DNA of 64,000 bases, from positions 558,001 through 622,000 of the forward strand of contig JAUZTG010000034.1 in assembly GCA_030734395.1 (NCBI GenBank), read 5' to 3'. The notes under the pieces are model-generated. The model was not told the DNA's origin, ran no database searches, and saw only the letters and a list, made by a program, of their open reading frames with translations. This DNA comes from Sarocladium kiliense. Taxonomy: Eukaryota > Ascomycota > Sordariomycetes > Hypocreales > Sarocladiaceae. Below are positions 32,644 to 44,462 of the stretch, one piece after another. The position numbers were made by a program, and so were the translations under genes. Every line of letters begins with the position of its first letter. Positions within the stretch are counted from its first letter, which is position 1.

Positions 32644-32666
32644 ACGTCACGTCACGTCACGTCACG
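32644..32666. promoter_or_regulatory. Four tandem ACGTC(A) units (CRE-like)
   Basis: ACGTC is repeated head to tail at a 5-bp period, creating four overlapping ACGTCA/TGACGT half-sites of ATF/CREB-type bZIP proteins. It lies about 200 bp before the ATG at 32867. It may lie in the leader rather than the promoter; regulation is inferred. Confidence 0.55.
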
Positions 32667-32866
32667 CCTCGTTCACCGACTTCGGCGACTGCCACCACCA
32701 CTGTAAGCTTACCTTGCCCGTCCTCGTCTCTCTGCCTGCGAGAACATCCGATCCCTCCCGGGCGTCGCATCACCTACGAGACCGAATTCTTTCCATCCTC
32801 GAATTCCATTCTGACATCGAAAAGAAACCCCTGATCCAACCCGAATAATCTCACACCCACAACAAA

Positions 32867-33690
32867 ATGGCCACTCCTGAGGTCTCCCACGGCCGCGGCG
32901 GCGCCGGCAACTTCAACCCCGATGACACCAGGTACGGTGACGGCGAGGTCGTCCGCGTCGGAGTCGAGGGCTCTCACGGCGACGGAGCCTACAGCTCTGG
33001 CAGAGGAGGTAAGCATACACTTTGACTCTTTCTACCCCAGGAAAACCATCCCCCGTCCGAGATTCTGCAAGAAAATCATGCCACCTGCCTGCACTCTCGG
33101 TGGTAATCTCTTATCTCTGGCATGTGCTTGGCTGGTGATGGTGATGGGGGCAAACGTCAGTTCCTTATCTCGAGCCAGTGAGCGACGTCAGCGCCCCTGC
33201 TTGGGAGGCGGCGAGAATTACAAGGGAGAAGGCGACGATGATGCAACTCTGCTGGTCTTCTTCTAAGGGTGAAAGTCGCAAGATTCAAGCGCTTCTTCGA
33301 CGGTCCTGAGGTCCCTCATCTATTCGCTGCTATACACGCTTCGCTCAGACACAGCGCAATCACTACCATCTCTACACAATTGTTGCTCTGCAGACTGATC
33401 TTTGCACTCCGCTCACAATCATGTCCAACACAGGTGCCGGCAATATTTCCGACGTCGGCCTTCCCGCCACCGTTCGCAAGGATCAGGACGTCGTTCCCGA
33501 GAGCGTCGTCCGTCCCAGCCAGGAGCAGTACGACTACCACACCGGCCGCGGCGGTGCTGGCAACGAGCACCTCGCTATCGACCACGAGAAGAAGGCCGCT
33601 GAGAAGCAACTCGCCGCCGGCTCTGGACCCATCAGCGTGGCCGATAAGCTCAAGAGCAAGCTGTTTGGGTCGTTCGGTAGCAAGAAGTGA
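32867..33690 (+). CDS. DUF3602 protein with GRGGAGN repeats
   Basis: Exon 32867..33008 joins 33434..33690 to give 132 residues. The sequence carries three GRGGAGN motifs (SHGRGGAGNF, SSGRGGAGNI, HTGRGGAGNE), the mark of the fungal DUF3602 family, and ends in a basic VADKLKSKLFGSFGSKK helix. The protein is small, hydrophilic and probably disordered; its role is unknown, though relatives are often abundant in spores or under stress. The intron of 425 bp is unusually long for this window. An in-frame ATG at 33421, inside the annotated intron, would give an 89-residue isoform (MSNTGAGN...) from an internal promoter. Confidence 0.85.
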
Positions 33691-34822
33691 GCGAGGCGAT
33701 GCGATTGACTGCTTTCCTCGAGACGGAACACGGAACTATGAGACGTCAAGGAAGAATCGCATTGCTGGTCAACGAAGGGAGAGGAGAAAATAATGCTGTT
33801 CTGTCCGTTTGCTATCCAGTTACGACTACTTTAGTGATACCCTGCTGCTGAATACCGCCGCTTGGTTGTCAATACATACTGCTGCATATCCATCAAGAAG
33901 CGATTTCGTTCTGTTAGTTTGTCGGTTTGCCTGCCCTCTCAGGCGGTCCATACGCGGATGGCAAGACGCGCGCACGCTCATACTGAAAGATAGTGAGATT
34001 GCCTGTATGGCCAAGCCAGGCTCTATCCAACTTTGCGCATATAGTAGTCCATGACCATGCCTGGCTTTCATCGCAACGCAGCGATGCTTCTGACAGCAAG
34101 GACCTGTAATTTACTAAGCAGAGTCGCTTGATCTCCCGGAGAGAGTCCTGCGACCTAGGATCAGATCAGCACACCTCCTGTGACCTTTGGCCAATGGATC
34201 CCGTGACGATACTGGCGATCGGAACGGGAGGGTGTGCAGGCGAACTGCAATACACAACACCAACATAGGCATACACGCGCCTTCCCCTAGGATCGTTCAC
34301 CTAGCTTCATACTGTTCGCGCATCGCGCGCCTCGTGTTTGCGGAGAACTCAAGCTGTCTCATTATGCGTCCTCAGCTGGTGGGTGTCGCCGTTTCTCCTC
34401 TCCACATTCACCGGACGGGAGGCTGGCAGGGCACCACTGAACCGGCATTTCCTCAGGCGGGAGTCTCCATCGTCCCCCACTGAGGGGCTCCGTTTAGAAC
34501 CTCTCATTTAGCTCGATGGTCGCGAAAACGGGGTTAAACGGTACGTAAGGTGACAGGTAGATCTCTTGGGTTGCCGGCCGGGGGGTTGAAGCCAATGCTC
34601 GACTGTTGGTGTTCCCTTTCTTTTCATTTCTTCCTTGCAATGATTTCCGCTGGCAGAAGCCCCGGTGTCGTAGAATCGCAGCTGATCCCAGCAACGAGTT
34701 CGTGATTCTAGTCACGGGGCGAACATCCCCAAATACCAGTCACGCACCGCCTGCGAATCACGTGCTGCTGCCTGCTTGTCGCTTACGGCTGGCTTACAGG
34801 CGGCTGCTCCCGCCGCCCTGCG
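33691..34822. other. Intergenic region
   Basis: The stretch between the DUF3602 gene and ATG22 holds no supported gene. Short frames on both strands lack motifs. The last 250 bp are C-rich and likely the ATG22 promoter and leader. Confidence 0.45.
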
Positions 34823-36879
34823 ATGCCGCCAAATGTCCCCGACCACCGCCCTTCTCTCCAGGGCCATCGTCTCTGGTCCGGTCTATCTGTCCTGTCCAAG
34901 CGCTCTTTTCGGTCCTTCACCACTTCATCATTCGAGGCCGATGACGAGAGGTCATTGAGTGACGACGACGATATGAGCGACTCGGAAAGCCGCGACCAGC
35001 CGGCGCGTTCGGTGCCGGCGCCGCTGTACCTAGGCCAGGACTCGCGCCCGACCAGTCGCAAGGAGCTTCTGGGCTGGTATGCCTATGCCTTTGCTGCTGA
35101 AACTTACATCATCTGTGGAATTGGTATGTTCTCGAGCTCTGTGCGATTATCGACACTGTAGACTACCCAGTTCGATTGGTGTCGTTCTATAGCATGCCGT
35201 CATTGTACTAAGGCCGAAGCTGACAATGGCATCTTCCAGCTTCGTTCATTCCCATTCTCCTCGAGAGTCTCGCCCGCGAGAACGGCGTGTTGCTCTCGGA
35301 CCCTTCGAAACCATGCGGTGCGAGCGAGGATAAGAACAGCGGTGACGGCCAATGTGTCGTCTATGTTCTCGGCATCGAGATTAACACGGCGAGCTTCGCA
35401 ATGTACACCTTCTCCATCAGTGTGCTTCTCCAGGCGATTCTGGTTGTCAGTATCAGTTGCGCAGCCGACCATGGCAACTACAGGAAGAAGCTACTGCTCA
35501 CCTTCGCCTGGGTTGGAAGTGCGTCAGTTATGTCATACATCTTCATCTCCAAGGAAACGTACCTTCTCGGCGCACTGTTGACGATCATTTCCAACACGTC
35601 TTTCGGGGCCTCGTTTGTGCTTCTCAACTCCTTCCTGCCGCTGCTCGTACGAAACCATCCCGAGGTGATTGCAGCTCGAGGAACAGATACGCCGGATCTT
35701 GGTGATTCTGACCTTGAATCGCGGCCACTTGAGGTTTCCCCTCCCGACTCCGACTCCAATATGGAAAACTCTACATCTACCCTCCTGCCGGAAAATATGC
35801 CACCGAATGGATTCGTGACCTCCGCGAGAATCCGACGAGTCAAGACAAGTGAGGACCTGACATCGAAAGAACTTCAGCTTTCTACTCAGATCTCTGCCAA
35901 GGGCATTGGTATTGGATACAGCGCTGGTCTCTTCGTTCAATGCCTCGCCATTGGCATTCTCATCATGATGAACAATACCACCTGGTCTCAAAGGATTGCA
36001 CTCTTCTTTGTCGGCGTGTGGTGGACAGTCTTTACCATCCCGGCTGCAATGTGGCTCCGACCTCGCCCTGGGCCCCCGTTAGCCCAGCATGGCAGGGGCC
36101 GCTTTGCATGGTTGCAATACTTCATTTTCGCTTGGAAATCTTTGTTCCAGACCGTGATGGTTGCACGACGACTCCTCGACGTGATGCTGTTTCTAGCAAG
36201 CTGGTTCCTGCTCTCAGACGCGATCGCGACGACTTCGTCTACGGCCATCCTGTTTGCCAAAACGACTCTTCACATGAAGCCGGCGGCCTTGGTTCTCATC
36301 AGCGTCATCTCCACTACCTTTGGAGTTCTGGGTGCCTTTGGGTGGTCCTACGTCTCGAGGGCGTTTGGCTTAAGGCCTCATCAGACCATCCTCGTCTGCA
36401 TCGGCCTGTTCGAACTCATCCCTTTGTATGGCCTCTTAGGGTATCTTCCTTTCGTTCGGGCCTGGGGTGTCGGTGGTCTTCAGCAGCCATGGGAAATGTA
36501 CCCTCTTGCAGGAGTGTACGGCCTTGTGCTTGGCGGCCTCAGCAGCTACTGTCGCTCCTTATTTGGAGAGCTTATTCCACCGGGTTCCGAAGCCGCTTTC
36601 TATGCACTTTACGCCATTACAGACAAAGGATCCAGTGTATTTGGCCCAGCGATCGTTGGTGCTATCATTGATCGCACCGGCAATATTCGACCTGCCTTCT
36701 GGTTCCTCGCTGTGCTTGTCGGCATGCCGGCGCCCATCATCTGGTTCGTCAATGTGGAGCGTGGCAAGCGGGAAGGGGAGAAGCTGGCTGGAGGCGTTGG
36801 GATTGAGGTGGCGGCGCATGACTCTTCCGATGCGCAGTACGAGCGGGAAACTCGAGGCATGCTGGCAGACTATGACTAG
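34823..36879 (+). CDS. ATG22: Autophagy-related protein 22 (vacuolar amino-acid effluxer)
   Basis: Exon 34823..35123 joins 35240..36879 for 646 residues. A Ser/Asp-rich cytosolic N-terminus precedes SRKELLGWYAYAFAAETYIICG, the start of the Atg22 transporter domain, which has MFS-like topology. Further landmarks are ASFIPILLESLAREN, the loop with a hydrophilic insert (about residues 235-300) and a large set of hydrophobic helices up to FWFLAVLVGMP. In yeast Atg22 exports leucine and other amino acids from the vacuole after autophagic breakdown. The length and order fit filamentous-fungal orthologues. The 116-bp intron is phase 1. Confidence 0.92.
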
Positions 36880-38578
36880 ATGGGTTCGTCTTGACTTGAT
36901 CTTTGGGTCACTTCTTCAATGCATAGCGAAGGCGTTCGGCATCTTTTATCACATACAATCTTGAATAAGATAGGCTAAAGATGATAAATAACACAGCACG
37001 CACTTGTGTAGCGAGAGGCAATGCAACGCTTTGGGTCACATGCCTTCCATCTAGGCAGGGGTCCTCAACATTCAGGCAGAGCACGACATCATCTGTTGTT
37101 GACTATCTTGCTCTGTATCCAGAACAGTATCTTAGGCGATATCTTACTTCCAATGCTGCCTGCTATCCTGCTCTCCATCGTACCTATATCCTAGATGATC
37201 TCTTAACTGCTTCTTTGCCTCCTATCTTACTCTCTTATCATGTGTGTATTCTAGGTGATAGCCGGTGCTCTAACTTCGTGAGAAGATCCATGACTACTCC
37301 AAGTGGGCATCTTAGAAATATGGAATGTTCCGAACCCCGCAAGTTAACAGACTGCGCCTATCCGCAATAGGAATACAAGCAGAAAGTCGGACAACCGAGG
37401 CAAGTACCAAGGCTGTATGTTTAATAAGCACGGGCGTGTGCTGGGCACGTAGCGGCGAAGATTAGGGTTCGCTTGGTGTCAAGATGGTTGCGGATGAAAG
37501 TTGTGAGACTGTCGTGCTGATGAAGTGGAGAGTCGCTAGCTGTGCCGCTGTTAGTGAATCATCGGCTGTGATGTATACGAGCTTTGCTAGCGACCCAACA
37601 TGTCTCGCGGAAATGATGTAAAAGTAAGAAGACGATTGAGGAAATAGGAGCTCTTCGAGGAGCGAGCTCGATAAAAAGCCGATTCCTTGTTTCTTAGCTC
37701 CATAAAGGTCATAGAATCAGAAGCCCGGCTACGCAATTGTCCCGTTGCGAATCGCTCATGCGCATTCTCGTATATGTTTGGGGCATTTGAACAGAGCTTA
37801 TAAGTGTAAAGCTGAACCGATCCTTCTCTCTGGCAGATCCGATAACCCCCAAAACCGGCGTCGAGTAGCGTAGGAGATCACATTCCTAAGCAGCTACAAG
37901 CAGAGGGGTAAGGAACCGGCGAAGTGTCCAGTGAACGGGTTACCTCTAGACGAAAAGTGACCGTACACGTACTAAGGGAATGGCTCGGAGGGTTGGCGAT
38001 CTTATATAATAACACCGAGCTTACTACGGACTGGAATGTGCCTCGTCATGTAACAGGTGCGACATAAGCACTGTTCAGCTCGACTAGGCTGGCAGTAGTG
38101 AAAGTAAATCTGCGTCCCCGTCCCAGGAATCGGGAACTCGGTGCGTCGATGGAAATTCACTTGTAGCGAACCAGGAGTTTAAGGAAGTGCTTGAACGACT
38201 AGCTTGGTCAGCCAACATCGCATCATTCCAACCCGCATCCGGTCCGTAACCTCCGGGCCCGGAAACGGACGTGTTGACATAGCGAACAAAATATTATGTT
38301 AACAACTTACTGCTTTAGCTCTGATAACAAAGTATGCGACCTTATGTTTTGGGTTTCGGGAGCGGTTAGGCGTTGCGCCAGTACAGCGGAAGCTTTGGTG
38401 CTTCATTCCATGGTCCTTTTCACTCGACATCGAGATGTCGAATCAAGCACGGTTAAACTGGGCCAAACTGCCCCGAGGCTTTATATAGAATTCATGAATC
38501 CCTGACGGTCAGTGCAATCCGTTACATTGCAACCATATTGCGTCCCTAAGTCTTGGACGCAATCACGGTATCCGCATT
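36880..38578. other. Intergenic region, probably gene-free
   Basis: The 1.7-kb region is AT-richer than the genes around it. Around 37100-37260 it contains degenerate CTATCTTACT-like pyrimidine units resembling the 12-mer tract at 19.95 kb. The frame 36981-37370 runs through that tract and is not credible. A TATA-like box lies at 38482. Confidence 0.45.
38482..38488 (+). promoter_or_regulatory. TATA-like box
   Basis: TATATAG lies 91 bp before the ATG at 38579, a normal distance for a TATA box plus a short leader. Confidence 0.45.
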
Positions 38579-40027
38579 ATGAAGCTTCTTCTGACCGTGT
38601 TAGCCCTCCATGGCCTGCTCAGTCGAGCTGAAGAGTGCGATCCTGAGCTTTTCAGAAGCTTCCCACCAATTGCCCAACCTTCATCGAGTCTGGATTGTCC
38701 AACTGCCACCTTTGTCGGAGTACAGCCCGCGAAGGTCGTCTGCTCAGGGCAGACCACAACAACCACATTAGTCTGGTCAGTCTCTAGCTGAGAAGTCGGC
38801 AATTATGTGTATTTGATTCAAGACTGACATGACAGCAGGACTTACACTGACTGCGAGCCAACGGCATGTGTCCCTCTACCTGACGGCAAGCCGATTCTCT
38901 TGGACAATGCTGTGGATCTGGGAAGCGGCTCGAAGCGAGGGCCTCCAGGACTCGAGGACGAAAGGAACAACGCGAACGGTATTTCGGAGGTACCAGGACC
39001 GAACGAGACCGACCCTCCGGGACAAGTTCCAACAGACAAGTTGCCCAATCCTGCCGATGGCTCAACGCAGTCATATCCGCCCGGTATATTGCCCTCGTCT
39101 GGTGTAATTCCCAATCCTCCACCATTCAACAGTCGATTTGTTGTCACCACTCGTGGCTCCGAAGTCCCTCCAAACCCGCTCGATCCTACTGCCACAGACC
39201 CTGGGACTATTGTGCCCGTAGGATCCTCTTCTGGACAGATCCCACCGCCTCCAACAACGGGTTTATTACCCATCTCGACCGACCCGGGAGGTAATACCAT
39301 ATCCGTCCTTACAGAATCCTTCCCATCTGTGCTACCGACGTCCGACGATCCTTTGACGCCAGATGTCGTAACTTCTGCCGAAGAATCTTCAGATTCAGTG
39401 CCGCCGGTGCCTACGTCAAGTAATACTGAAAGCTCTACGGATAGATTCCCGTTGACGCAAACAACAACCGAGCCACCCGATCCGGACCCCACGACTTCCA
39501 CTATTTCTTCAACCTCTGAGTCATCGTCATCATCGGCCGCACCCAGTCCGAGCTGTTCAGACGTGCCCGCCGGGGACTTCCCTGACGGAGTTCTCGCTCC
39601 TTGGTACATTTCCGACCAAGTCACAGCTGACAGTAGCACTGTCGTCGATACAGAGGACAACGATGACCACCCATACGCCTTTGCTCTCATCCCTTCACAA
39701 GACCAGAGATCGCAAGTTTACCTGAACAACTACCTTCCAAGCTGTGGAGACCCACCGCCCGAGGTGACTCTGCAAATCAGCTTCGACTATCAATTCACGG
39801 GCGACTCGGAGCGTTGCTCGATCGCGGTGGCTGTTAATCGCTCGCCGGATAATCTGGTCACCGTGACTGATGAGGGTGTAGAGCCTGGAGTGTGGCAGTC
39901 TTTCCAGGGGGAGCCTATCACTGTGCAGTTGACGTACGATCCTCTTTTCACTGTCAAGTTATTGTGCGAAGAAGATACGGCCAACCAACCGGCAATTCTG
40001 ATCACAGACATTAAGGCTTACGCATAG
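38579..40027 (+). CDS. Secreted Pro/Ser/Thr-rich protein with C-terminal beta-sandwich-like domain
   Basis: Exon 38579..38775 joins 38839..40027 (63-bp intron with donor GTCAGT), giving 461 residues. MKLLLTVLALHGLLSRAEE is a signal peptide. A short Cys-containing N-terminal module (EECDPEL, DCPTATF, VVCSGQ, DCEPTACVPLP) is followed by about 240 residues of Pro/Ser/Thr-rich, probably heavily O-glycosylated linker. The C-terminal part contains SCSDVPAGDFPDG, LNNYLPSCGDPPPEVTLQI and FTVKLLCEEDTANQP. Its pattern suggests a lectin- or carbohydrate-binding-like module of fungal cell-surface proteins. No GPI signal is seen. Specific function unknown. Confidence 0.8.
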
Positions 40028-40200
40028 ATCATTTCCCATGGTAAATTAGTACTCTGGATACTACACACATATTTCAAGATATGAACGTGTCTGAGTCACC
40101 GGACTTACAAGGGTCTTTGGTATCAGCCGACGAGGACTACTCATTAGGCGCTTCTCTGCAAAATATCGTTTAGAATAGACCCGGGCGTAGATGAATAAAC

Positions 40201-40440
40201 GGCATTCTATTGCGTTCCTGAATAGCTACTTAATAGTGCTGTTATATATAACATAAAGTTTGAGTCCTTTCAAGAATCCTGCGAGATAGGTAGTTAGCGA
40301 AGTACTTCAAGGCACCTAGCTAATAGATTACTTATTTACTCCCTAGAGATATAATATAATAATCAAGTGAACTAGAAGATAGGATAATAAGTAAGATAGT
40401 CAGCAAGATAGTCAATAAGATAGCAGGTAAGATAATATAG
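40201..40440 (+). repeat. Dispersed repeat, copy B, with short 12-bp unit tail
   Basis: It begins GGCATTCTATTGCG and follows the same order of blocks as copy A at 20307 (CCTGAATAG, CTTCAAGGCACCTAGC, TAATAGATTACTTATT, CTAGAAGATAGGAT). It then ends in about five purine-rich 12-bp units such as AGATAGTCAGCA before 40440. It fills most of the 40028-40459 gap between two genes; the rest is 3' UTR. Confidence 0.7.
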
Positions 40441-40459
40441 CCAAGTATTAGAGAGTATT

Positions 40460-42136
40460 CTACGCGAAGCTGAAACCCGTGAAGCCACACTTCCTAGCCT
40501 CATCCAGACGTCTCCCATACTCAACCGCACTCCCAGTATATCGCACCACAGTCCTTACATTCCGCCCCTTCACATTCGTGTTCACACCCGTCAACCAACT
40601 ATCCACCCCATTCACGAGAACCTGCGCATCGCTGCACTTGTACACATACTCCGTCCACTCATCAACAGCCTCCTGGGTCGGCTCGGCATAAGTATAGCCG
40701 TTGGTCTTACAGAAGCTCAACAAGTCCGCGACCATCAAAGCTGCCCTCTCAATGCTGCGGGGGATGTTTCCAAAGGGCTGATGGGGTCCGAGAACAGTGA
40801 ACATGTTGGGCATGTATGGAAGCCCAATGCCCAGGTAGGTCTGTGGCCAATGATCGGGCCAAATGGCGGACTTGCCTTCGGGCGTGTCGCTGCTAGCGAT
40901 CAGGGCACGTCCGCCCCGACCTTTCCATTGGATGTCTGAGAAGGCCCCTGTAATGGCATTGAAGCCAGTAGCGCAAATGAGAACGTCAAGTTCATGGATA
41001 ATGCCGTCTGAAGTCTCGATACCCCCTGAAGTGACTTGTGTAATGGGCGTCTTCCGCAAGTCAACCAGGTGCACGTGCGACTTGTTGTATGCTTCAAAGT
41101 AGCCGCTCTCGAGAGGCACCCGCCTGCTACCGAAACCATGATCTTTCGGAATCAGGCTCTCTGCTGTAGCTGGGTCGTCGAGTCTCTCGCGGATCTTGTT
41201 GGCCATGAACTCTGAGTACAGTGCATTTGCCTCGTAGTCTGTATAGGTATCCGAGAACACCCCAAGCCACTTCGAAAAACCAGGCTCAGAATATAACTTC
41301 TCATAGAGGGCCAGTCTCTCCTCCTCGGGGATCTCCTTCGTCTTTCGCGGATCAGCCATGTGCAGGAACCCACTGGGCGTCTCAGCGCAGCGCTTGAATG
41401 TGGCATCGTAGTTCTTCCTCAGCTCCTCCATCTTCTCCAATGACACTTTCTCGTTGCGAAGAGGTGCCGACCAATTGGCTGTGCGCTGAAAGACGCTGAT
41501 AGATTCTATGCCTTCAATCTCCGACAGTGATGTGATGGTCTGGATTCCTGTTGCGCCAGTGCCAATGACTCCGATACGCTTCCCCTTGAAGTCGCGACTG
41601 ATGTCAATGTCTCGCGGCCATCGAGATGTGTGGAAGAGTTGACCTTTGAAGTCACTGATACCTGCTATCGCAGGCAAGGTCGGCGCTGACAGAACCCCCA
41701 AACAGCTGACGAAGAACGTGCTTGTAAATAGTTGCCCTTCCTCGTCCGTGAAGGTCCATGTTCGTGTCGCATCGTCCCATTCTGCCGCCTTGATCACCGT
41801 GTTGAACCGAATGTCTCTGTGCATGTCATGCTTCGTCGCAAAGTACTGGATGTACTTGTGCGTCTCAGGCTGAGGAGAAAAGGTCTCTTTCCAGTGCCAG
41901 TTCTGAAGGAGTTCCTTGTCGAAAGAATACCCATAGGATACAGATTCGGAATCAAAGCGGCAGCCCGGGTAGCAATTCCAATACCAGGTGCCACCGACAT
42001 CCGGGGCCGAGTCCAGCACCTTGACTCTCCAGTCGGGAAACCGCTGTCGGATATGATACAAGGAGCAGAGACCAGACAGTCCTGCTCCAATGACGATCAC
42101 GTCAAACGTCTGGCGGCTCTGTGGCACAGAACCCAT
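40460..42136 (-). CDS. Flavin-dependent monooxygenase, Baeyer-Villiger type
   Basis: This is an intronless gene of 558 residues. The FAD-binding GAGLSG lies at 17-22, followed by VGGTWYWNCYPGCRFD, typical of this class. The Baeyer-Villiger fingerprint FKGQLFHTSRWP lies at 163-174, and the NADPH-binding GTGATG at 192-197. LICATGFN marks the C-terminal FAD/NADPH domain. Such enzymes insert oxygen next to a ketone, giving esters or lactones, using NADPH. The substrate is unknown. It is divergent from the SDR gene at 42937 with 800 bp between starts, suggesting joint control. Confidence 0.92.
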   Translation of the reverse strand: MGSVPQSRQTFDVIVIGAGLSGLCSLYHIRQRFPDWRVKVLDSAPDVGGTWYWNCYPGCRFDSESVSYGYSFDKELLQNWHWKETFSPQPETHKYIQYFATKHDMHRDIRFNTVIKAAEWDDATRTWTFTDEEGQLFTSTFFVSCLGVLSAPTLPAIAGISDFKGQLFHTSRWPRDIDISRDFKGKRIGVIGTGATGIQTITSLSEIEGIESISVFQRTANWSAPLRNEKVSLEKMEELRKNYDATFKRCAETPSGFLHMADPRKTKEIPEEERLALYEKLYSEPGFSKWLGVFSDTYTDYEANALYSEFMANKIRERLDDPATAESLIPKDHGFGSRRVPLESGYFEAYNKSHVHLVDLRKTPITQVTSGGIETSDGIIHELDVLICATGFNAITGAFSDIQWKGRGGRALIASSDTPEGKSAIWPDHWPQTYLGIGLPYMPNMFTVLGPHQPFGNIPRSIERAALMVADLLSFCKTNGYTYAEPTQEAVDEWTEYVYKCSDAQVLVNGVDSWLTGVNTNVKGRNVRTVVRYTGSAVEYGRRLDEARKCGFTGFSFA

Positions 42137-42936
42137 GTTGGTAACCTGAATGCTGCTTGCTTGGTGGTAGGCGAGGGTTCAAGGGTCCAGTTGGTTGCGA
42201 TATGTACGATAGAAGATAACAAGGACTTCAATCGAAGATGCTAAATACCAAATGTTCGTCAGATCCACCATGCCTGCAACATGCGAGAGGTTGTCGAGAC
42301 CCTAGCCGGTATCGCACCTTGTCCGCTTTCGAGGAAACGGATAGCCCGTAGCATGGGGTTCCCAACAAGGCAATTAACCCCAGATCCTGGGCAACCTTTT
42401 ATCACAATCCAATTGCAGGTTTCAGGCTAGAGATGCACAGGGACGAGAATAGATGGATCATGGACTGAAGCGAGGCCGGTAGCTATCTGCCTCGTCATCT
42501 CAAGGGAAGGTCACCGGATGTCATAGGATGTCATCAGACATTGCGCCACTCGGTCCTTCGGATACCATCGCCTCTTCACGGACTGATACCAAGGCCAGAA
42601 TGCTTCCCCAGATCCACCCGCATGCAGCTGAAGGCGCGGCGCCCTGTTCACCGATACTAGCGCATTGGCTCTGCCTTCTGCCCATGTGGTAAGACTTGCC
42701 TCTTTGGTCACAGATACCTTGGGCTCCTCAACTTTGGCTTGAGCCTGCTCTGCTCGGAAATGTGGCCAATTGCATCTGCCTGGCTCTATCGATGTCCGAC
42801 TCTGCATCTGTTTTGGGCGGAGATGAAACCTCAGCAAGCGGGATCTTCATCCCAGGTGGTATTACTGGACGCCGCGGCGCACCCCGGAGCACAACTTATG
42901 CGATAAGCAAAGTTCGTTCTTGCGCAATTATTGAGA
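42137..42936. promoter_or_regulatory. Divergent promoter region of the monooxygenase and the first SDR
   Basis: These 800 bp lie between two start codons and contain no supported gene. The minus-strand frame 42511-42837 has no motif. Both promoters must lie here. Confidence 0.45.
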
Positions 42937-43831
42937 ATGCGGTTCGAAGGAAAAGTTGTAAGTAAAGGCCCAGATGTGAGGAAATATGTAGAGTTAACTT
43001 GCTGATCGCACGATAGGTCGCTATCACAGGCGCCGCCTCGGGCATGGGACTTGCCACCGCAAAGCTACTTGCATCTCAAGGCGCCTTCATTTCACTCGCT
43101 GATATCAATGCCGAAGCCCTTGACAATGCCGTAAAGACTCTTGAAAACAACAATGAGCACATGGTCACGGTAGTGGATGTTCGCGATGGCGATGCTGTGT
43201 CGGCTTGGATAAACTCAACCGTCGCTAAGTACGGGAAGTTGGACGGAGCTGTCAACATGGCTGGTATCATCACCCATGCGACACCAGTCACTGACACGAC
43301 TGACAATGACTGGAGCCGCACGTTCGATGTCAACGTGAAGGGTGTATTCAATTGTCTGAGGGCGCAATTGAAGGCTATGGGCCAGGGTGGAAGTATTGTA
43401 AGGGGGACCGCCATTGAACATGCTTCTGAGAAATTTAGCTGACTTAAAAAGGTCTCGGCCGCGAGTGTTTTCGGGCAATTCGGTGCTCCTGGAAACTCAG
43501 CCTATTGCGCCAGCAAAGCTGCTGTCATCGGCTTGTCAAGAACTGCCGCGAAGGAAAATGAGTCCATCAGGGTTAATTGCGTATCACCAGGTAGGACCAT
43601 CTCATAGATTCCAGAGATCTAAAGTAGCTAATCGAGACTATAGGATCGATAGAAACGCCCATGTCTGCTGGGGAAGACCAGGGTGACGTGAAGCAGAGAC
43701 TTGGCCATACTGCACAGAAGAGGAGAGCCCAGCCTGTCGAGGTCGCCAAGGTGATCGCGTTCCTCCTTAGTGATGATGCGTCATTCGTAACTGGGGCCGT
43801 GTATAATGTGGATGGCGGCTGGGTCTGTTAG
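42937..43831 (+). CDS. Short-chain dehydrogenase/reductase
   Basis: Four exons, 42937..42957, 43017..43397, 43452..43590 and 43644..43831, join to 242 residues. The first coding exon has only 7 codons (MRFEGKV) but gives the normal SDR start. TGAASGMG at 11-18 binds NAD(P); LADIN after the second strand, with Asp, suggests NAD preference. The usual NNAG motif reads NMAG. The catalytic pair is Tyr152 and Lys156 (YCASK), and VDGGW ends the fold. This is a classical SDR oxidoreductase of unknown substrate, likely acting with the neighbouring monooxygenase on alcohols or ketones. Confidence 0.9.
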
Positions 43832-44462
43832 ATAGCGGAAGATTAGGAAGTAGGGCCTGGTATCATAAATGGGGCTTTTCTGGTCTAATTGTTTCCGCTT
43901 GATCTTGATAGCCATCACCGTGACTATCCTAAAGCCTCATATCAGTCATCGCAAGGTTATGTATGATTGTAGATAGGCTGCGTTCGTTGGAGACAACACG
44001 GACCGATTCTGTTATCATCGTAGCTAGCCTGGACAGACAAGGCTACCCATTTGCCCAGACCTTTAGGACAGGAAACCTGACTCGGACAAGTGCTGAAGCC
44101 AGATCCACCCGGCCCACGCCGATTATCTGGCATGACTTTCCTCTTTCACCTGGCCATCGCTGGCGCCTTTGCTAGTCTCACTAGTGGTCAGACCTCGTGG
44201 CGGTCGCTACCCCGGATGTCGTGTGTACAGTAGATGTAGACCCCAGACTTACTTCGGTGAGTCTGCGCGTGCGCGTACCGGTCTTCTGGGTCATACCTGA
44301 CTCCTTGATAAACTTCAACCCAGTCCTATCTTGGAACGTCAATGTTGAGGCAGGTATATAATCGCTACCATCTTCTTGGAACCCGCGGATCGTTAACCCC
44401 CTAGTTGGTGCAATCTTGCTTGTGACCACTCTTTACCATAACAAAAGCTATTCATCTCAATC
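43832..44462. other. Intergenic region with TATA box of the permease gene
   Basis: No gene is supported. TATATAA at 44355-44361 lies about 100 bp before the permease start codon and is a good TATA candidate. Confidence 0.5.

Larger units (their letters stand above)
31449..32866. other. Intergenic region and promoter of the DUF3602 gene
   Basis: The 1.4-kb region has no supportable gene; minus-strand frames near 32021-32370 are short and motif-free. It contains a TATA-like box at 32543 and a tandem ACGTC array at 32644 ahead of the DUF3602 gene. Confidence 0.5.

Noticed and set aside
36981..37370. Plus-strand frame of 129 codons downstream of ATG22
   Set aside because: It runs through degenerate pyrimidine repeat units and shows no conserved motif.
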